Source: Papaver somniferum (Eukaryota; Streptophyta; Magnoliopsida; Ranunculales; Papaveraceae). From it: a DNA stretch of 64,000 nt. A program made the position numbers and the translations under genes. The stretch lies in the NCBI RefSeq assembly GCF_003573695.1, contig NC_039362.1:192339827-192403826 (forward strand), in the 5' to 3' direction. The notes under the pieces were generated by a model. The model did not search any database, had not been told where the DNA came from, and worked only from the letters and a program-made list of their open reading frames with translations. The stretch's first letter is position 1. Every line of letters starts with the position of its first letter. Below are positions 1 through 12,627 of the stretch, piece by piece.

Positions 1-212
1 TAAGACTCGTAGATATCTATCTGTTTGATTTGCTAATTTTTTTGGGAAATAGAGATATAACTCTTTGATATCTCTATGGATTGAGCTCTCTTTATAAGTA
101 GGTGTTCTCGGAATAATATTGGAGTTATTCCATACAGATTGTCGAACGAATTATCGGATGGTGTTTGTAGCAATCTGTCTCTATGGACAGAAGTGTTACC
201 TCCATCAATACC
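1..212 (+). mobile_element. 3' end fragment of a long LTR (probable Copia family)
   Basis: The stretch resembles the end of the long LTR at 4744-7252: both share the block gagatataactctttgatat and a terminal part that reads about 'gaacgaattatcggatggtgt'-like in the same orientation. The left end lies outside the window. It abuts, tail to tail, the oppositely oriented LTR fragment that starts at about 213. No coding capacity is visible. Confidence 0.45.
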
Positions 213-3200
213 GGAAAATGTGGGGGTCTAACAACCACACCCAACAATTCGTTTGGCAATCTGAGAGGACTAACTCCAATACACTTTCTAAAGAATCAAT
301 TAGACAGTCAGACTCAATCTAGCGTAAAGTATATCAAAGAGTTTAATATCTTTGTTTCACAATGTAATCAACAAATCAAACAGATATAAATCCGCGAGCC
401 TCATTATTATGTGAAACAACTTGAACGGTACCAAAGACCAATGTTCAAGTGTCAATCAATGTAAATCAACAACCAAAGGTCGGATATTCTAATTGATTGA
501 TATAAACGTACAACCTATAATATTTCAATTATATAACAAAATATAATGCGGAAAACAAATAACACAGACACTAGAATTTTTTTAACGAGGAAACCGCAAA
601 TGCAGAAAAAACCCGGGACCTAGTCCAGTTTGAACACCACACTGTATTAAGCCTCTACAGATACTAGCCTACTACCAATTAACTTCGTACTAGACTGTAG
701 TTGAACCCTAATCAATCTCACACTGATTCAAGGTACAGTTGCACTCCTTACGTCTATGATCCCAGCAGGATACTACGCACTTGATTCCCTTATGAAAAGA
801 TGAGGGTACCCAAATATACCTCACTCTAAAACTTTTCCTACCTATTAGTCCTTTGTCCGAAAGTGATTGTCTATGGACTGAGTCGAGACAATACAACAAA
901 TCGGTTCATACTTCGTGTGATCGTCTATGGATACGAGATAGAGACAATACAACAACGAAGTATGTTTACTTGATAAAAAGGTTTGAACTTAACCAAACAC
1001 AATAGGATTACTTATCAAGTAAATAGGAACTAACGTATGTGCAATTTATGTAATTATAATAAAACAATTATAATGCGGAAATATAAATTAAATGACACAG
1101 CAAGATTTTGTTAACGAGGAAACCGCAAATGCAGAAAAACCCCGGAACCTTGTCTAGAATTGAATACTCTCAGGATTAAGCCGCTATACAAAATAACACA
1201 ACTTCGTGTAGTTGATACCAAGCAACTAAACCTATTGTTCACCTAGTTCCATCTGTATTCCCACGCCTCCAACTTATGAATAAGTCACGTACTTGGAACA
1301 ATTCCTTTGGTTCGTATTCCAAACAGTAAAGGAATAACAAATCTGTTTGGTATCAGCTCTCTTCAACCAAGTGATATGAGTCGGACAAAGGATCTTTTAT
1401 TTATCTTAACATAAACTCCTTCGTCGGGTCCTTAGATATATCTTATGTTCAATTAACAAAGTAATCATTAAGATTTTGCGATCAACACTCTTAATCACAA
1501 AGAATTGTATTGATGTCGATATACACAACTAATCAATCTAACCTATCACAAGGATAAACCGATTATAGTTGGATCCTCTTTACCGAAACAAGTATGATTA
1601 TGAATCCCAAATCAGAAATCTTCAAACTCTTCTTTGTCTTCAAATCTTCTTAGATCTTCAGTAAAATCAACTTGAATCTCTTGTGATCAATCACGCACAG
1701 AACGGAGTCTATTAACAATGGATTATCAAAAGATTGTCTTTAGATCTACAAACAGTCTAGATATCCCTGTCGAAACTTTGATCTAGTTTGAGTAAATCTT
1801 ATATCAGAAGAGAAGATCCTCAAGCATAAACAAACTAGGTGCAATCAAAGTTCAACCACCGTTAGTCAATCAAATCAATCGAAAACAAAAGATAAATTGC
1901 AATTATCTAGTTTCCCACCAATGGTACTAATAGTGCTTCTCAATCCCAAAGAAGACTTTAAAACGAGCGGACGTAAGAGATTTCACCTAATAAGGTTACT
2001 CTCCTCTCCGAATAGGCTGGCTTCACCATTAGCAGCACAACAATAGGTACTTTGCTGTTACGAAGGATTAGTTTTCTATAAATGAAAACTTCAAGTATTT
2101 ATAGACTAGGAAGTTTGGACACCAAGGAATTTCCAAAATCGGAAATATTCTCAAGATATTCATTAAGGCACAAATTCGGTTTCCATAATTCCTGGAAATG
2201 CTCTGTCCAAAAATAATGACTAAAATCTCTCAGAAAATATCTAATTAGTAAATGCACATTACTAATTCTTATTTTCCTAAAAATGAAATTAATAACCTTA
2301 ATTAAAAGATTCTTAACTTATTTGTGTTTCTCTCATGGGATTCTCTTCCCTTGGCTATTAATAAATAACTTTGAACAATTAAATATAAACATTCACATCA
2401 CGTGTTCACAGTGTGTCAACATCCTTACTTTGTAAGTCCTCTTTCATACTGACAACCTTGAAACCGATTTTTCACACTTATAAACAAGTTTAGAATTAGT
2501 TCATTTGACTTTCAAGAACTATGTGATTGATCAAACAACATTCAATCACAAGACATGGGTGTAACGGTTCTACCAAAACAAGTTTCGGTTCTACCTCCAT
2601 GTGAGTACTGTGCTTAGTCACACTAGCTTTCCAAAATTCGGTTGACTAGGTACTAGGATCGAATCCCCACATATATATGGTATCTAACTTATATGTGTTG
2701 CACATGTCCATAGGATCTGTTCTCCTTTGCCTAAAAACGTGTTGCACATGTCCATTGGATCGGTTCCCCTTTCTGCTATAAACCTGCTGCACCTCATACA
2801 AGGATCGATTCCCCTTTGTGATGTACTTCACCTCTTACTAGGATCGGTTCCCCTTTACCCATAGTTGGTCAGACACAAAACAAAAACTCGATTATACCAT
2901 CTCAGGTGATTACTTAAGATCGGTTTCTCTAATAAAAGTCATACCAATACATAAGTCAGGCCTTCGTGAATAGTTTTACCAAGAACACAAAAATTCATGA
3001 ACGGTTATACTAATCACACATATTAGTTGTTCACAAGATACGCAATGAATAACAATACCAATAACACCTGGCGATTTCCTTTTCGATTCACAAACCAAGT
3101 CCATGAATTTCCTTTTAGAACACATGTAAAACATTGTTCCCTAGGATGAAATCCTCACCTTATACCCATACATAATCACAATAGCATTAAAATGATTATT

Positions 3201-3596
3201 GCAATGTCTTATCTACAAAGTTTAATGGTTAAGAAATAAACCTCGTGTTGTATTCCTTAATACTATGTCTATCTAGAGTTCAAACATGCTTCGCAGTTTT
3301 GTTTTCAATATGCACGACTTGAAACATACGTTAGGGAATGAAACAGTTCAAGTCAAATAACAATAACCTCAAGTGGAAGGATGATGTTGTCGTTGTAGCT
3401 CCTTTCTTCTTCACATCTTCAAGTCTTCGCAATACTTGTAAAGTCTCATTATCATAATACTTTCAAGCTAACCTATACGAAGTTGACTCTAGTACATAAT
3501 CAAGCGACTCTTAACTTGAGTATTGATTCACTAAAATATGATAACCAAACTTGACATATCAACGCTTGGTGGGTTCAACCGAGCTATGATCTAACA
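213..3596 (-). mobile_element. Minus-strand composite of decayed long-LTR fragments
   Basis: On the minus strand this begins at 3596 with TGTTAGATCATAGCTCGG, matching the LTR start at 4744 (TGTCAGAGCATTGCTCGG), and ends near 213 with the same terminal block seen at about 7140-7250. Internal blocks at 500-800 and 1020-1260 are reverse-complement relatives of 6690-6990 and 7900-8110, so two related LTR subfamilies seem to be joined here. Short ORFs are spurious. Assignment to Copia rests on long LTRs, the nearby PPT/PBS style and general appearance, and is an inference. Confidence 0.5.
2645..2870. repeat. Minisatellite, about 50-bp diverged units
   Basis: Four to five tandem units share the core aggatcggttcccctttg followed by a tgttgcacatgtcca-like spacer. 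Units lie near 2652, 2711, 2755, 2800 and 2838. It sits inside the minus-strand LTR composite. The aggatcgaatcc resemblance to a tRNA T-loop is part of the repeat and not a tRNA. Confidence 0.75.
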
Positions 3597-4730
3597 ATTT
3601 AAATTCTAAGTTATTTGGAAGATGATTTTGCAGTATTAATCTTTATTGGCTTTATATATTGCAAATTGTTATGGGATATGTGTGTTTACATCCATGAACT
3701 TTGATTATCCCATATATTCTCAAAAGTTAAGTCTATCATATGTCTTTATGCAAATATTGATGAAAGATAGAATGGAATTTTGACTCCAAAGATTAAGTCT
3801 ATTATATGTCATTGTGCAAATAGTGATGAGAAATAGAATGAATCTTTGTTTATTCCGCAATATTGGTCTTTCCTTGATCCACATCTTTGTGTGTGTACTG
3901 TATTGCTCCGTAAGTTTTCTTATGTTGAGTGTGGCCAATTTTATTAATCATTTCCTTTGTGGTTAATTCAATTGAGATTTTGTTCATGTTTCATGCGATT
4001 TGTTAATATCCAAAGAAATTCTTCTTTTCTTGTAAAAGGTAGGTCGCTCTTGTTGTTTTTTCGGGAATGCCATTTTATGGGGGAGAGTTCTTAATTGAAC
4101 TTGTGCTTAATTGCCAAATCTTTGTGGGGAGTGCGGCTGTGGAATATTGTGGGAGTTTTCTTGTATCTTTATAAACTCCTTGATGAATACACTAAGTCTT
4201 GACTATGTGAAATTATCGAAACAAAGTTGATATGTTCTCTTTTGGTCATGAAGTATCTCTATGAAAATTTCATTAGGATCCCACTAGTTTTCGTACCTTT
4301 GCCAATTTATATTGACACAAAGGGGAAGAATTAATGTGTAGTTCACACTACAAATACATATGGTTTACGAATCATTATGTAATGGGGAGTGGTTTCATTG
4401 TGAGATGAAGTATTGAATAAGGGGGAGTGATACATATCACCATAGTATTATTATCAAAGTTGTGATACAATTGAACTTTGATGCTGTGTAATATTACTAT
4501 AACACTGTACAAAAAAGATTGAGAGCAATTGTTTTCTCATTGTTATGGCTATGGATCTTCAACAACTATGATGCTGAGTTGAACACATTCAGAATCACTG
4601 GAGTACTTGGAAGTGATGAAGATTTCGAGTAATGTTGAAGAACCAAGGAGATCAAGCATTTGGATGAGAAGCTACAAATTTTATTTATTTTGTAATCCAT
4701 ATGTATTGATAGTTTTGTCGCTAAAATTGA
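3597..4730 (+). other. Decayed 3' internal region of an LTR element; no gene
   Basis: No ORF worth reporting. Purine-rich islands (aaggggaagaattaatgtg near 4320 and aagggggagtgatacatatc near 4418) precede the definite polypurine tract at 4731. Repeated G-rich islands of this kind are common in the 3' untranslated internal part of plant Copia elements (family knowledge; assignment is inference). Confidence 0.4.
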
Positions 4731-4743
4731 CAAAGGGGGAGAT
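4731..4743 (+). promoter_or_regulatory. Polypurine tract (plus-strand primer) of a Copia-like element
   Basis: The tract caaagggggagat lies immediately before the LTR start TGTCAGAGC. This arrangement marks the 3' LTR of a plus-strand LTR retrotransposon. Confidence 0.65.
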
Positions 4744-7252
4744 TGTCAGAGCATTGCTCGGTCAAACTTGCAAGCGTTGTTATCTCAAGCTTGTTTGTCA
4801 AGTTTAGTGATCAAAACTATAATTCTTGATTTCTAATCTACTTATATCTATGTCTCGGACTAGGATAGATTGTGTAGTTGAGCTTTACACTTCACGGTGT
4901 TCATCAATTGAATACAAAGTATTAAGGAGAGCTTGTGGAACTTCATCAACAAAAGGTATGTGGAGACTGAAACTCATCTATCCCTCAGAAAGTGTATTTA
5001 TACTATATCTCCTATTTGAGACAAAAGTCGTATAGCTTTATCGTATTCGATTATACACATTTGATATTTCGAGCTGAGCTTAACTCGCTTACATATTTCT
5101 CGAAATATGTGTTGGTAAGCTTTCAATTTAACCAAGTTAATCTTATATTCTTAACGAAAGTCAAAAGATGATCATGTGAAAATCGCCTGGTAACATCTTA
5201 CGTGATTTGTGTGAGACAGTCATTTGATATAGACTCGAAATGTTTCGTATTGATCTTTCGATTACTTGAAAATTGCTTTGATGCTAATAGTTTGTGTGAT
5301 ACAACTATTGTCGTCCTCTAAGAATGTTTCAATGATTGAAATAGAGTTTAGAACATTTAACCATTATTGGATTATAGATATAGTATGTGTACTTGCATAC
5401 ATGTTGATCCAAGACCGGTGTAGTATGCATACCTGTATTCGTACTGGCGAGGTCAGATCATGTCCGGGAGCCTTGGTATGCGTACCCGTACAGGTACCTG
5501 CGAACTCAGTTGAAGTCTGAGAACTATTGTATATGTACCCGTACGCGTACTTAACTTATGTTTTAGATGTGTGACAGTATGCGTACCCGTTCGTATACTG
5601 TCGGACACGGTCAAAGTCCGGCTACTTAAGTATGCGCACCCGTTTGCATACTTGAGTGGGTTATATTCTAGAATCGGTTGTGAAATGAACTAATACATTA
5701 TATATAATGAGGAATGCAATCTTTTGCAAACCTTGGCTATAATTTTCATGAATTGATTCGAGTGAATCATACCGATTTTGTTTCAATTGTGTTCTTGTAT
5801 ACTTCTATGAGAATATAACAATTGAACGACTCTATAACTAGTTTCATTTGAGTCATTTGAACTAGTTGTGGTAAGATGAATAAGGTTGATATGAAAGTGT
5901 TCATATGACTAACTTCAGTTATCTATTGTTGAGCCAACCTAGTGTACACGTTTAGGTAAGGTTACCTATATCTAAATGAAGGTACATTTCATTTGTGTGT
6001 AACAAGCTAAGTTCGATCTAACAGTTGAAAGATATTAGCTTGAATCTAATCAGGTTTTCATCTAACAGTGAATATTGATTGCTTTGTTCCAAAGCTATCA
6101 AACCCTGATTTTAATACTATATAAGGGAGAACTCTAGCAACTGGGAAACCTAATCCCCACACCTCATGTGTGATACTAGTTGCGACTAGAGTCGATTCTC
6201 CTTTAACCTAGGTTTTTCCTAAAACCCTCATAGGTTAACGAATTAAAGACTTCACTGGGATTGTGAATCCAGACCCAATTATTTTCTCTGTAGTTGCGTG
6301 TTCTGATGTTACTTTATACTATCGTGATTGAGTACTATCTTTTCTAAGATTTTCTTGAGATTATCTCTGATAGGTAAGATTAAAAGAAGTCACAAACATC
6401 TTGGTCTCATTTTTTGTGATTCCACAATATCTTGTTTCACTTCCATACGATTAAGATTATTGTGAGGTGATTGATAATGCTTGGCTGTTATTTGGGAATA
6501 TAAGTCTGGTTTATCAATTGGTTTCTGTGCACCTTGATTTATCATAAGACAGAACAAAACTCATAGGTATTTCTATGGGAGACAGATTTATCTAAATCAA
6601 ATAAAATTTTCTGTGTGAGACAGATTTATTTATCAAGTCTTCGACTTTGGGACGTAGAAAATCTTAGTTGGGGGTAGGAATCAAGTGCGTATAATCCTGC
6701 TGGTATTCAGAGACGGAAGGAGCGCAACTGTACCTTGATCAGTGTTAAATTGGTTAAGGATCAACTACATTCTAGTCCGGAGTTCATTGATAGTAGGCTA
6801 GTGTCTGTAGAGGCTTAATACAGTGTGGTGTTAAAAGATGGACTAGGTCCCAGGGTTTTTCTGCATTTACGGTTTCCTCGTTAACAAAATTTTCGGTGTC
6901 TGTGTTATTTCTTTTCCGCATTATATTTGTTTATATAATAGAAATATCATAGTTTGTGCGTTAAGTTAAATCAGTTATTGAATCCGGCCTTTGGGTTGTT
7001 GATTGAATTGATTGACACTTGGATATTGGTTTGTGATACCGTCCAAGTTATTTCTCTTATTTAATCGGACTCGCAAATTCTTATTTGTTTGATTGCAGAT
7101 TGAATTGAGAAATTGAGATATAACTCTTTGATATAATTTTTGAAAGATTGAGTCTGACTGTCTAATTGATTCTTTTGAAAATATATTGGAGTTTGTCCAT
7201 ATATATTTCTAAACGAAATATTGGGTGGTGTTGGTAGACCCCCGATTTTTCA
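4744..7252 (+). mobile_element. 3' LTR of a decayed Copia-like element, about 2.5 kb
   Basis: It starts TGTCAGAGCATTGC directly after a polypurine tract and ends ...CCCGATTTTTCA, giving TG...CA termini. Start and end are both repeated, in inverted orientation, by the 213-3596 fragment, and the start again at 8864. It contains the segment tttcctcgttaacaaaatt near 6876, which recurs in inverted form near 575 and 1115 and in direct form near 8038. No protein domain is visible. The matching 5' part was not found, so the element is incomplete. Confidence 0.6.
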
Positions 7253-8333
7253 TGTATTCATAGTCAATCACACAAGTTTCTTGTTGTCGTATTGTCTCGA
7301 TCTCATATCCATAGACGATTACACGAAATGTGAACCGATTTGTTGCATTGTCTCGACTCTCTTGATACACAATCACTTTCAGTAGAGGACTTATAGGTGG
7401 ATAAATAAAAGATTGTGGTGTATTTGAGTACCCTCGTCTTTTCAGATGAGTTGAAAACAAAAATATTTCTTACTGGTTTATGATGTTTGTGATATACTTC
7501 ATGCATGTTGATTGGATGTGATCCAATTTAACTTGTTTATTTAGATAGACATCTTATAGATAGTCGTAAAAATCGACTATCTATCATTTGGTGGTCTTTT
7601 TCAGGATCTGAATATGATATATTATGAAGTAATATTTGATCATCTCGATCATTTAGATATTCGTTTATCTGAAACGATACAAATATTTTGTTAGTTTAAA
7701 TGGAAGAGCCTTTGTATAACTCAACAACATATTTTATTCTGTTCTTGAGATTGATAGAGCGGTTACCGAATACAGATTAATCCTTTATTGTTGTTTCCGA
7801 ATACAATCAAAATAAGTTGAGTGGTAGAAGTCTTAACAGCGGGTGGAACAACCTAAGATAGTGGAATATATCTTAGGATTCACGTACGTCGACCAAAGGA
7901 TACTATAGGAACTAGGTAACTTGGATTTAGTTTACTTGGCCTCAGCTATACGAAGTTGGTAGTGATATTTGTGTAACGGATTACTTCTAAGAGTATTCAA
8001 AACTGAACTAGGTCTTGGTTTTTTTTAGCAATTATGGTTTCCTCGTTAAAAAAATCTTGTGTCATGTTATTTACTTTTTCATCCGCAATTATAAGTATTG
8101 TTTTACTATAGATAAATACACTTATATGTTAATCAAATATTTGATTTGATCCCATACTTGGTTCTGTCCGAACTTATACTAAATATCAAGTGTATAATCT
8201 TGTGGTTGCTATCTTTTTAACAGTCTTTGTCTATATTAGATCATGCAAGGTGTGTGTCATATATATATATATATATATATATAGGTTGGTATCGAAAAGA
8301 TTGTGGTGTACTATTGGTACCCTCGTCATTTCA
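7253..8333 (+). mobile_element. 3' part of a related 5' LTR
   Basis: Homologous to the reverse complement of 1020-1260 and, at its end, similar to the 7252 LTR terminus (ccctcgtcatttca). The terminal CA at 8332-8333 is followed by a tRNA-primer-like site, so this is the end of a 5' LTR. The LTR start was not resolved. Region 7290-7390 also resembles the reverse complement of 850-955. Confidence 0.5.
8259..8282. repeat. (AT)12 microsatellite
   Basis: Uninterrupted AT dinucleotide run within the LTR fragment, about 50 bp before its end. Confidence 0.95.
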
Positions 8334-8335
8334 AT

Positions 8336-8352
8336 TGGTATTAGAGCAGGAA
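8336..8352 (+). promoter_or_regulatory. Primer binding site, initiator-Met tRNA type
   Basis: TGGTATTAGAGCAGG lies two to three bases after the LTR terminus. It matches the usual plant PBS TGGTATCAGAGC with one change. The following ATG at 8404 (MSQSKIKRN...) could be a gag start but hits a stop within about 15 codons, so the internal region is dead. Confidence 0.6.
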
Positions 8353-8599
8353 AACACGAAAAGATCTAACAATCTGTATTTGGTGCGATCCAACCTATAA
8401 GACATGAGTCAAAGTAAGATTAAGCGAAACAGAAGAAAAAAAATCAATTAACGTATCACAAGAGATTATTAAACCCTCAAAAAATAAATTGTTTTGAACT
8501 AATATTGTTAAGGACCTTTGAACACCTATGCTAGAATCATATTTTGAGATTTTTAACAAGACAAGCTTGACTCAAAATTTCTACTTTGTAAATCTACTA

Positions 8600-8864
8600 G
8601 AAGTCATACTACATAGTATAGAATGGTAAGATAATGAGTAAAATAGATTTGTTCAGTCTTCACATACCTGATAGAGAAGTTCTTCAAATGCCTTCGTCCA
8701 TCTTCAATCTTTGAGGGTGATGTCTGATACCCAACTACCAAATTCTAACCTAGTTCAAGACTTGATTTAATAGACTAGAAATCAAGAAATAGTTTTAATC
8801 ATCTAACATTGATAACAAGTTGAGATGGCAAAACTTGTGGGTTCAACCGAGCATTGCTCTAATA
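8600..8864 (-). mobile_element. Truncated minus-strand LTR start
   Basis: Read on the minus strand from about 8864, TATTAGAGCAATGCTCGG and the following roughly 200 bases match the beginning of the LTR at 4744, including the shared block ggtatgtg(g/a)agactgaa. It is cut off after about 250 bp, inside the dead internal region of the preceding element. Confidence 0.5.
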
Positions 8865-9275
8865 GAATCAAACTGAAACGTTGCAGACCTCCTATAAAAG
8901 TTTCACCAATTACCTTTTTACTATGTCGATTAGGGGAATTTTCTTGGTAAGTTCTTTAATTCCAATTAGTTTCTCTTGTCAAGTTATTTTCAATTTTTAT
9001 ATTTTGAATAATTTTTTTTTTGGGAAAGGTTTATTTTTAATTTATCTTCTGAAATACTATAGATTTTAATAGAAGTTGAAGTGATATAAAATAAGGAAAT
9101 AAGACCGCTTCCAAAATATACTATAATTTAATAAGGAGATGTTTTAGGGGAAGAATATCTTCCGAAAGATATGTTAATGGAAACAGGTCGTCATATATAT
9201 GTTGTACGTGATTTTTTTTCCCGAGAAATCCAGTGCATTACTATAAAAACTTTGGAGAGTCATTTAGTATATTAA

Positions 9276-9790
9276 GTGGAATCATCCCAAATAAGGAATG
9301 TACCAACTGGAGTTTTCCACTCATTTGGAATAATTTATAGATGTACATTTCCAAAACCTTGTTATTTCTCATTCGTTCGAACACTAAATCTTCGATCCAT
9401 CCCATGTTCATGTCTTGAACCATATTTTGAAGCAAATATGAAAGGTCTACAAGCGTATAAATTTTTCAATATTGCATTTAAGAAGATAATGCATATCCTT
9501 AGGATCCTCCATGATACGATTATAAAAAGCATTAGAAAATCAAGAAATAAAGATATGATCAATGAATCCCTACAAGTGACGCTAGATGATAGGATTCATC
9601 CAATATTGTTTCATTGCAGACATGGAACTCATAAGACGGGTACTGTTGTTGGTTTAAGGTTGAAGAGTAACTAATTGGTGTTTTCCTTGTTTCCTAGAGA
9701 AATACTAGAGATTTTCTGTTGAGACATCCAGGCGATGCGATATGTAGTTCATCCAAAACTAGTACATACAAGTATAAGATACTCTTGATC
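9276..9790 (+). pseudogene. PFA-DSP (plant/fungal atypical dual-specificity phosphatase) relic
   Basis: A 132-codon open stretch (9276-9674) reads like the core of plant SIW14-like phosphatases, which hydrolyse phosphoinositide, inositol-pyrophosphate or phosphoprotein substrates in the cytosol or nucleus. Visible family marks are LNLRSI, EPYFEANMKGLQ (family: PEPYPE.N..FL), a NESLQVTLDDRIHPIL helix/strand and the active-site loop HCRHGTHKTG. The canonical loop is HCKxGKHRTG, so the Cys is kept but the catalytic Arg is Lys. After 9674 a frameshift leads to NWCFPCFLEKY, the next family block (NWCLSSVFEEY), followed by two in-frame stops. No intact N-terminus was found. The lost Arg, the frameshift and the stops make a pseudogene call safe. 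Confidence 0.75.
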
Positions 9791-10429
9791 CCTCCTAAGA
9801 TAGAATTGATCTTGAGTTTACAATGGTTCATTAGTCTTTTTCATGTTAAGATCTTATTATGTATTAAGGACGCCGCTAAATATGGGTCTAATGTTGTTTG
9901 GTAATTTTATTTTTATTTGATAATTATTTTTTTCATTTATAATTTGATGGAATCATAATCACATACAATTAAACCACATCAACTTCTCTAACCATGTTGA
10001 ACATCATTTACAGTTGTGCAGTATTGTGGTTTCTTAATCTCCATTCGCATAATATATGAATCATAAGTTAAATTTTCCTCATCATGTAGTCCTTTATATA
10101 AACTAAAGAGACCTATATCTTTCACCTCGCGTACACGGATACACATTCTCTACTGTGATGAATTCTTTTTTTTCTTGAGATATGTTTCTCACTCTGCTAC
10201 ATCTAATAGTGATGTTAAGCATGAGTCATTTCTATAGAGCAAGACATATTCATCATTCAAGACAAAGTATTGATATTCAATGAATCATCATCATCATCAT
10301 CATCATCATCGACTTAAGCGAGATGAAATCTTGTACTGGCAAGGTAATCATTTTCATTCTCAATGGTGAGACTCAATTGGGGCCGAATTGCTGTCGTATA
10401 ATCTAGGTTATGAAATAGAAATTCAACCA
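9791..10429. other. Intergenic, no gene seen
   Basis: AT-rich sequence without a credible ORF or RNA gene. It contains the TCA repeat at 10285-10310. Confidence 0.5.
10285..10310. repeat. (TCA)8 microsatellite
   Basis: Perfect TCA/ATC trinucleotide run in non-coding DNA. Confidence 0.9.
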
Positions 10430-10795
10430 GATATGGAAGTAACGCCTAAGAATTAATAACGAGTACCAAACAAAGGTAATAATTCTTATATTCTTTCAAT
10501 CATTATTGATATATTTTAATCAAAGATAACAAAAGGTAATAATTCTTATACTCTTTTAATATTTTAATCATTATTGATTTGCATGTAGATATTCATGCAC
10601 CAATTGTTATTATTATATTTTTGCATATGTTTCATGTTTACCTTCATATTAATTAATGTGTTAATTTGTTCATCTTAAAAATATTATTTTCTAAACCCAT
10701 TGGCCTATTCGAGTGATTGTGCACATTTAATAACCGTCTGTGTGAACAAAATAAAAATATTATTTCATAAACATATATCCAAAATAAAGAGAAAT
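10430..10795. repeat. Diverged direct repeat, copy 1
   Basis: Matches 11225-11535. Shared landmarks are acgcctaagaa, aacaaaggtaataat, catcttaaaaat and the block gtgtgaacaaa. No coding potential was found; it may be a decayed transposon segment. Confidence 0.65.
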
Positions 10796-11224
10796 CCATC
10801 ACCCTTTCGCCATTCACTTCCATAGTTGTTACCATATCTTTCCAAAAGAAATTGGGAACCTGGAGCCCTTGGATGGACAAATTCAGTGTTGATTCTCGCT
10901 ATAAGAACTTCAAGAAAGACATGAGTGAGAAATCAAGGTACCTAGAACTTTTGTTACGGATCACAATGTCATTTCCGGTCCATCGAAAAGCATCTTTTCC
11001 TGTCCCGAGCAATCAAACATGGAGAAAAAGTTTTTTTTAGAAAAAAATAAGTTACGTCGTGGCTGCGTCATCTCTTTAATTTTCGAGAATATGTGCAACA
11101 GCTCATGGTAACCCATCATTCAAGTATGTTTCTCCAAAATAACATCATGTGTTTCGATTCTATAATTGGAAGTGTTAGATAAAATAAGTTGGAAAAAAAA
11201 CAAGGGACAAATTACTTAAGAAAT

Positions 11225-11535
11225 AGAAACTGAACTGGATGTTAATGAAACGCCTAAGAAACAATAACGACAAGCAAACAAAGGTAATAATGTTTTTTTT
11301 AATTCCTATTGATTTGTTTATATTGATTTGCATTTACATATTCATGTACCTATTGTTTTTGTTATAATTGTTCATTTTTTTTATGTTTATCTTCACATTC
11401 ATGTGTTAATTAGTTCATCTTAAAAATGTTGTTGTCTAAACTCATTTACTTAATTTGAGTGATGGTGCGCATTTCACAACCGTATGTGTGAACAAATAAA
11501 AAATTATTTATAAAAAATGAATCCAAAACAAAGGA
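11225..11535. repeat. Diverged direct repeat, copy 2
   Basis: Second copy of the 10430-10795 repeat in the same orientation, about 430 bp downstream of copy 1. The stretch between the copies (10796-11224) and the following 11536-12069 hold no recognisable gene. Confidence 0.65.
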
Positions 11536-12069
11536 AAAAATAAAACAAAAGATCAAAATGACTAGACTAGCTAGGAAAATGAATAATACATAATATTCAA
11601 AACAACGTAACAACCACAACAACATCAATAAACTAACAAGCAAACAACAACCAAACATGATAAACACATGGAAGTATTAATTATGAAATATAAACAAAAT
11701 TAATGAAAAACTTTAGCCAAATCATGAAAATGCAAATAAATCTAGTTTCCCCGTTTTGGATAAAATTCAAAGAAAACAAAATCCAAAACACTAAGCAAAA
11801 GCGAACTCGTAAAAGGAAAAGAAAAACTAAAAACACATCGAGAGCGAAATCATAAATTGATTACATAAGAAGAAGACAAAAATAGAAGAAAAAGAAGAAA
11901 TTCATACCTAATAGTAGAATATAACCAACTTACTGAATCAAATTGACCTTAAACTCGTCACTTAATCAGGTAACCTGCTTTCTATTTTTCGGTTAATGCG
12001 ACCATTTGTTTGACAATTAGAGGTAAAAGAAGGATGAAACACAAAATATGGATGTTGTACTTCCGACTT

Positions 12070-12420
12070 CAAGGTTTTATGAATATTTCTTTTAGACAAA
12101 ATTTTTGACCCCTTCCCAATGAATTGGCGAGTATAGGTATAATGAAGTCATCTGACAATGTAAATGAATTCAAGGTTTGTACCTTTTGATTTAACCAAGA
12201 ATGAACAGAAATAAGGTTCTCATGTTGCTTAAAATAGAAAATTTTATTTATCTTATCGGGAATGAATTCATCACTACTTATGGGGGTTTTGCAACTGTAA
12301 GAGTTGCATGTTCATCACTATCAAATACCTCCAATAAGCATCAATAATAGTTAATGGGAAATGTCATATCCATCTAATTTCAAATTAAAACTGAATTAAG
12401 ATTACTTAAAAAAAAAAATA
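12070..12420. repeat. Diverged direct repeat, copy 1 (interrupted by MITE)
   Basis: Shares with 12695-13085 the landmarks gaattggcgagtata, gaattcaaggtttgta, aaatacctccaata and gcatcaataat. A Stowaway MITE follows at 12421, after which sequence of the same family resumes (gtaggtgcaaacaaaatgcg near 12650, repeated near 13043). Confidence 0.65.
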
Positions 12421-12625
12421 CTACCTCCGTCCCAAATTGGTTGAGCTAGTATTACAATTTATAATTATTTTATCTCTCAAACTATACCACAGATATTCGT
12501 AAATTTTATATGATTGAAAAACATTTTAAAACACCTACGTAACGAATATAAACATGACTATTAAATGATTTAATAGGAATTTTTTTTTGAAAATGACTAG
12601 CTCAACTAATTTGGGATGGAGGGAG
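12421..12625. mobile_element. Stowaway-like MITE (Tc1/mariner derived)
   Basis: The left end ctacctccgtcccaaat and the right end atttgggatggagggag are inverted copies extending about 27 bp (to ttgagct/agctcaa), flanked by a TA duplication (12419-12420 and 12626-12627). Size 205 bp, no ORF. The CTCCCTCCGTCCC terminus and TA target site are diagnostic for plant Stowaway elements, which are moved in trans by mariner transposases. Confidence 0.92.
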
Positions 12626-12627
12626 TA

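Noticed and set aside
2650..2670. tRNA T-loop-like ggatcgaatcc
   Set aside because: It is one unit of a minisatellite and no cloverleaf can be formed around it.
11446..11667. 73-codon hydrophobic minus-strand ORF
   Set aside because: Low-complexity Phe/Leu/Ile reading of A/T-rich repeat DNA without homology.
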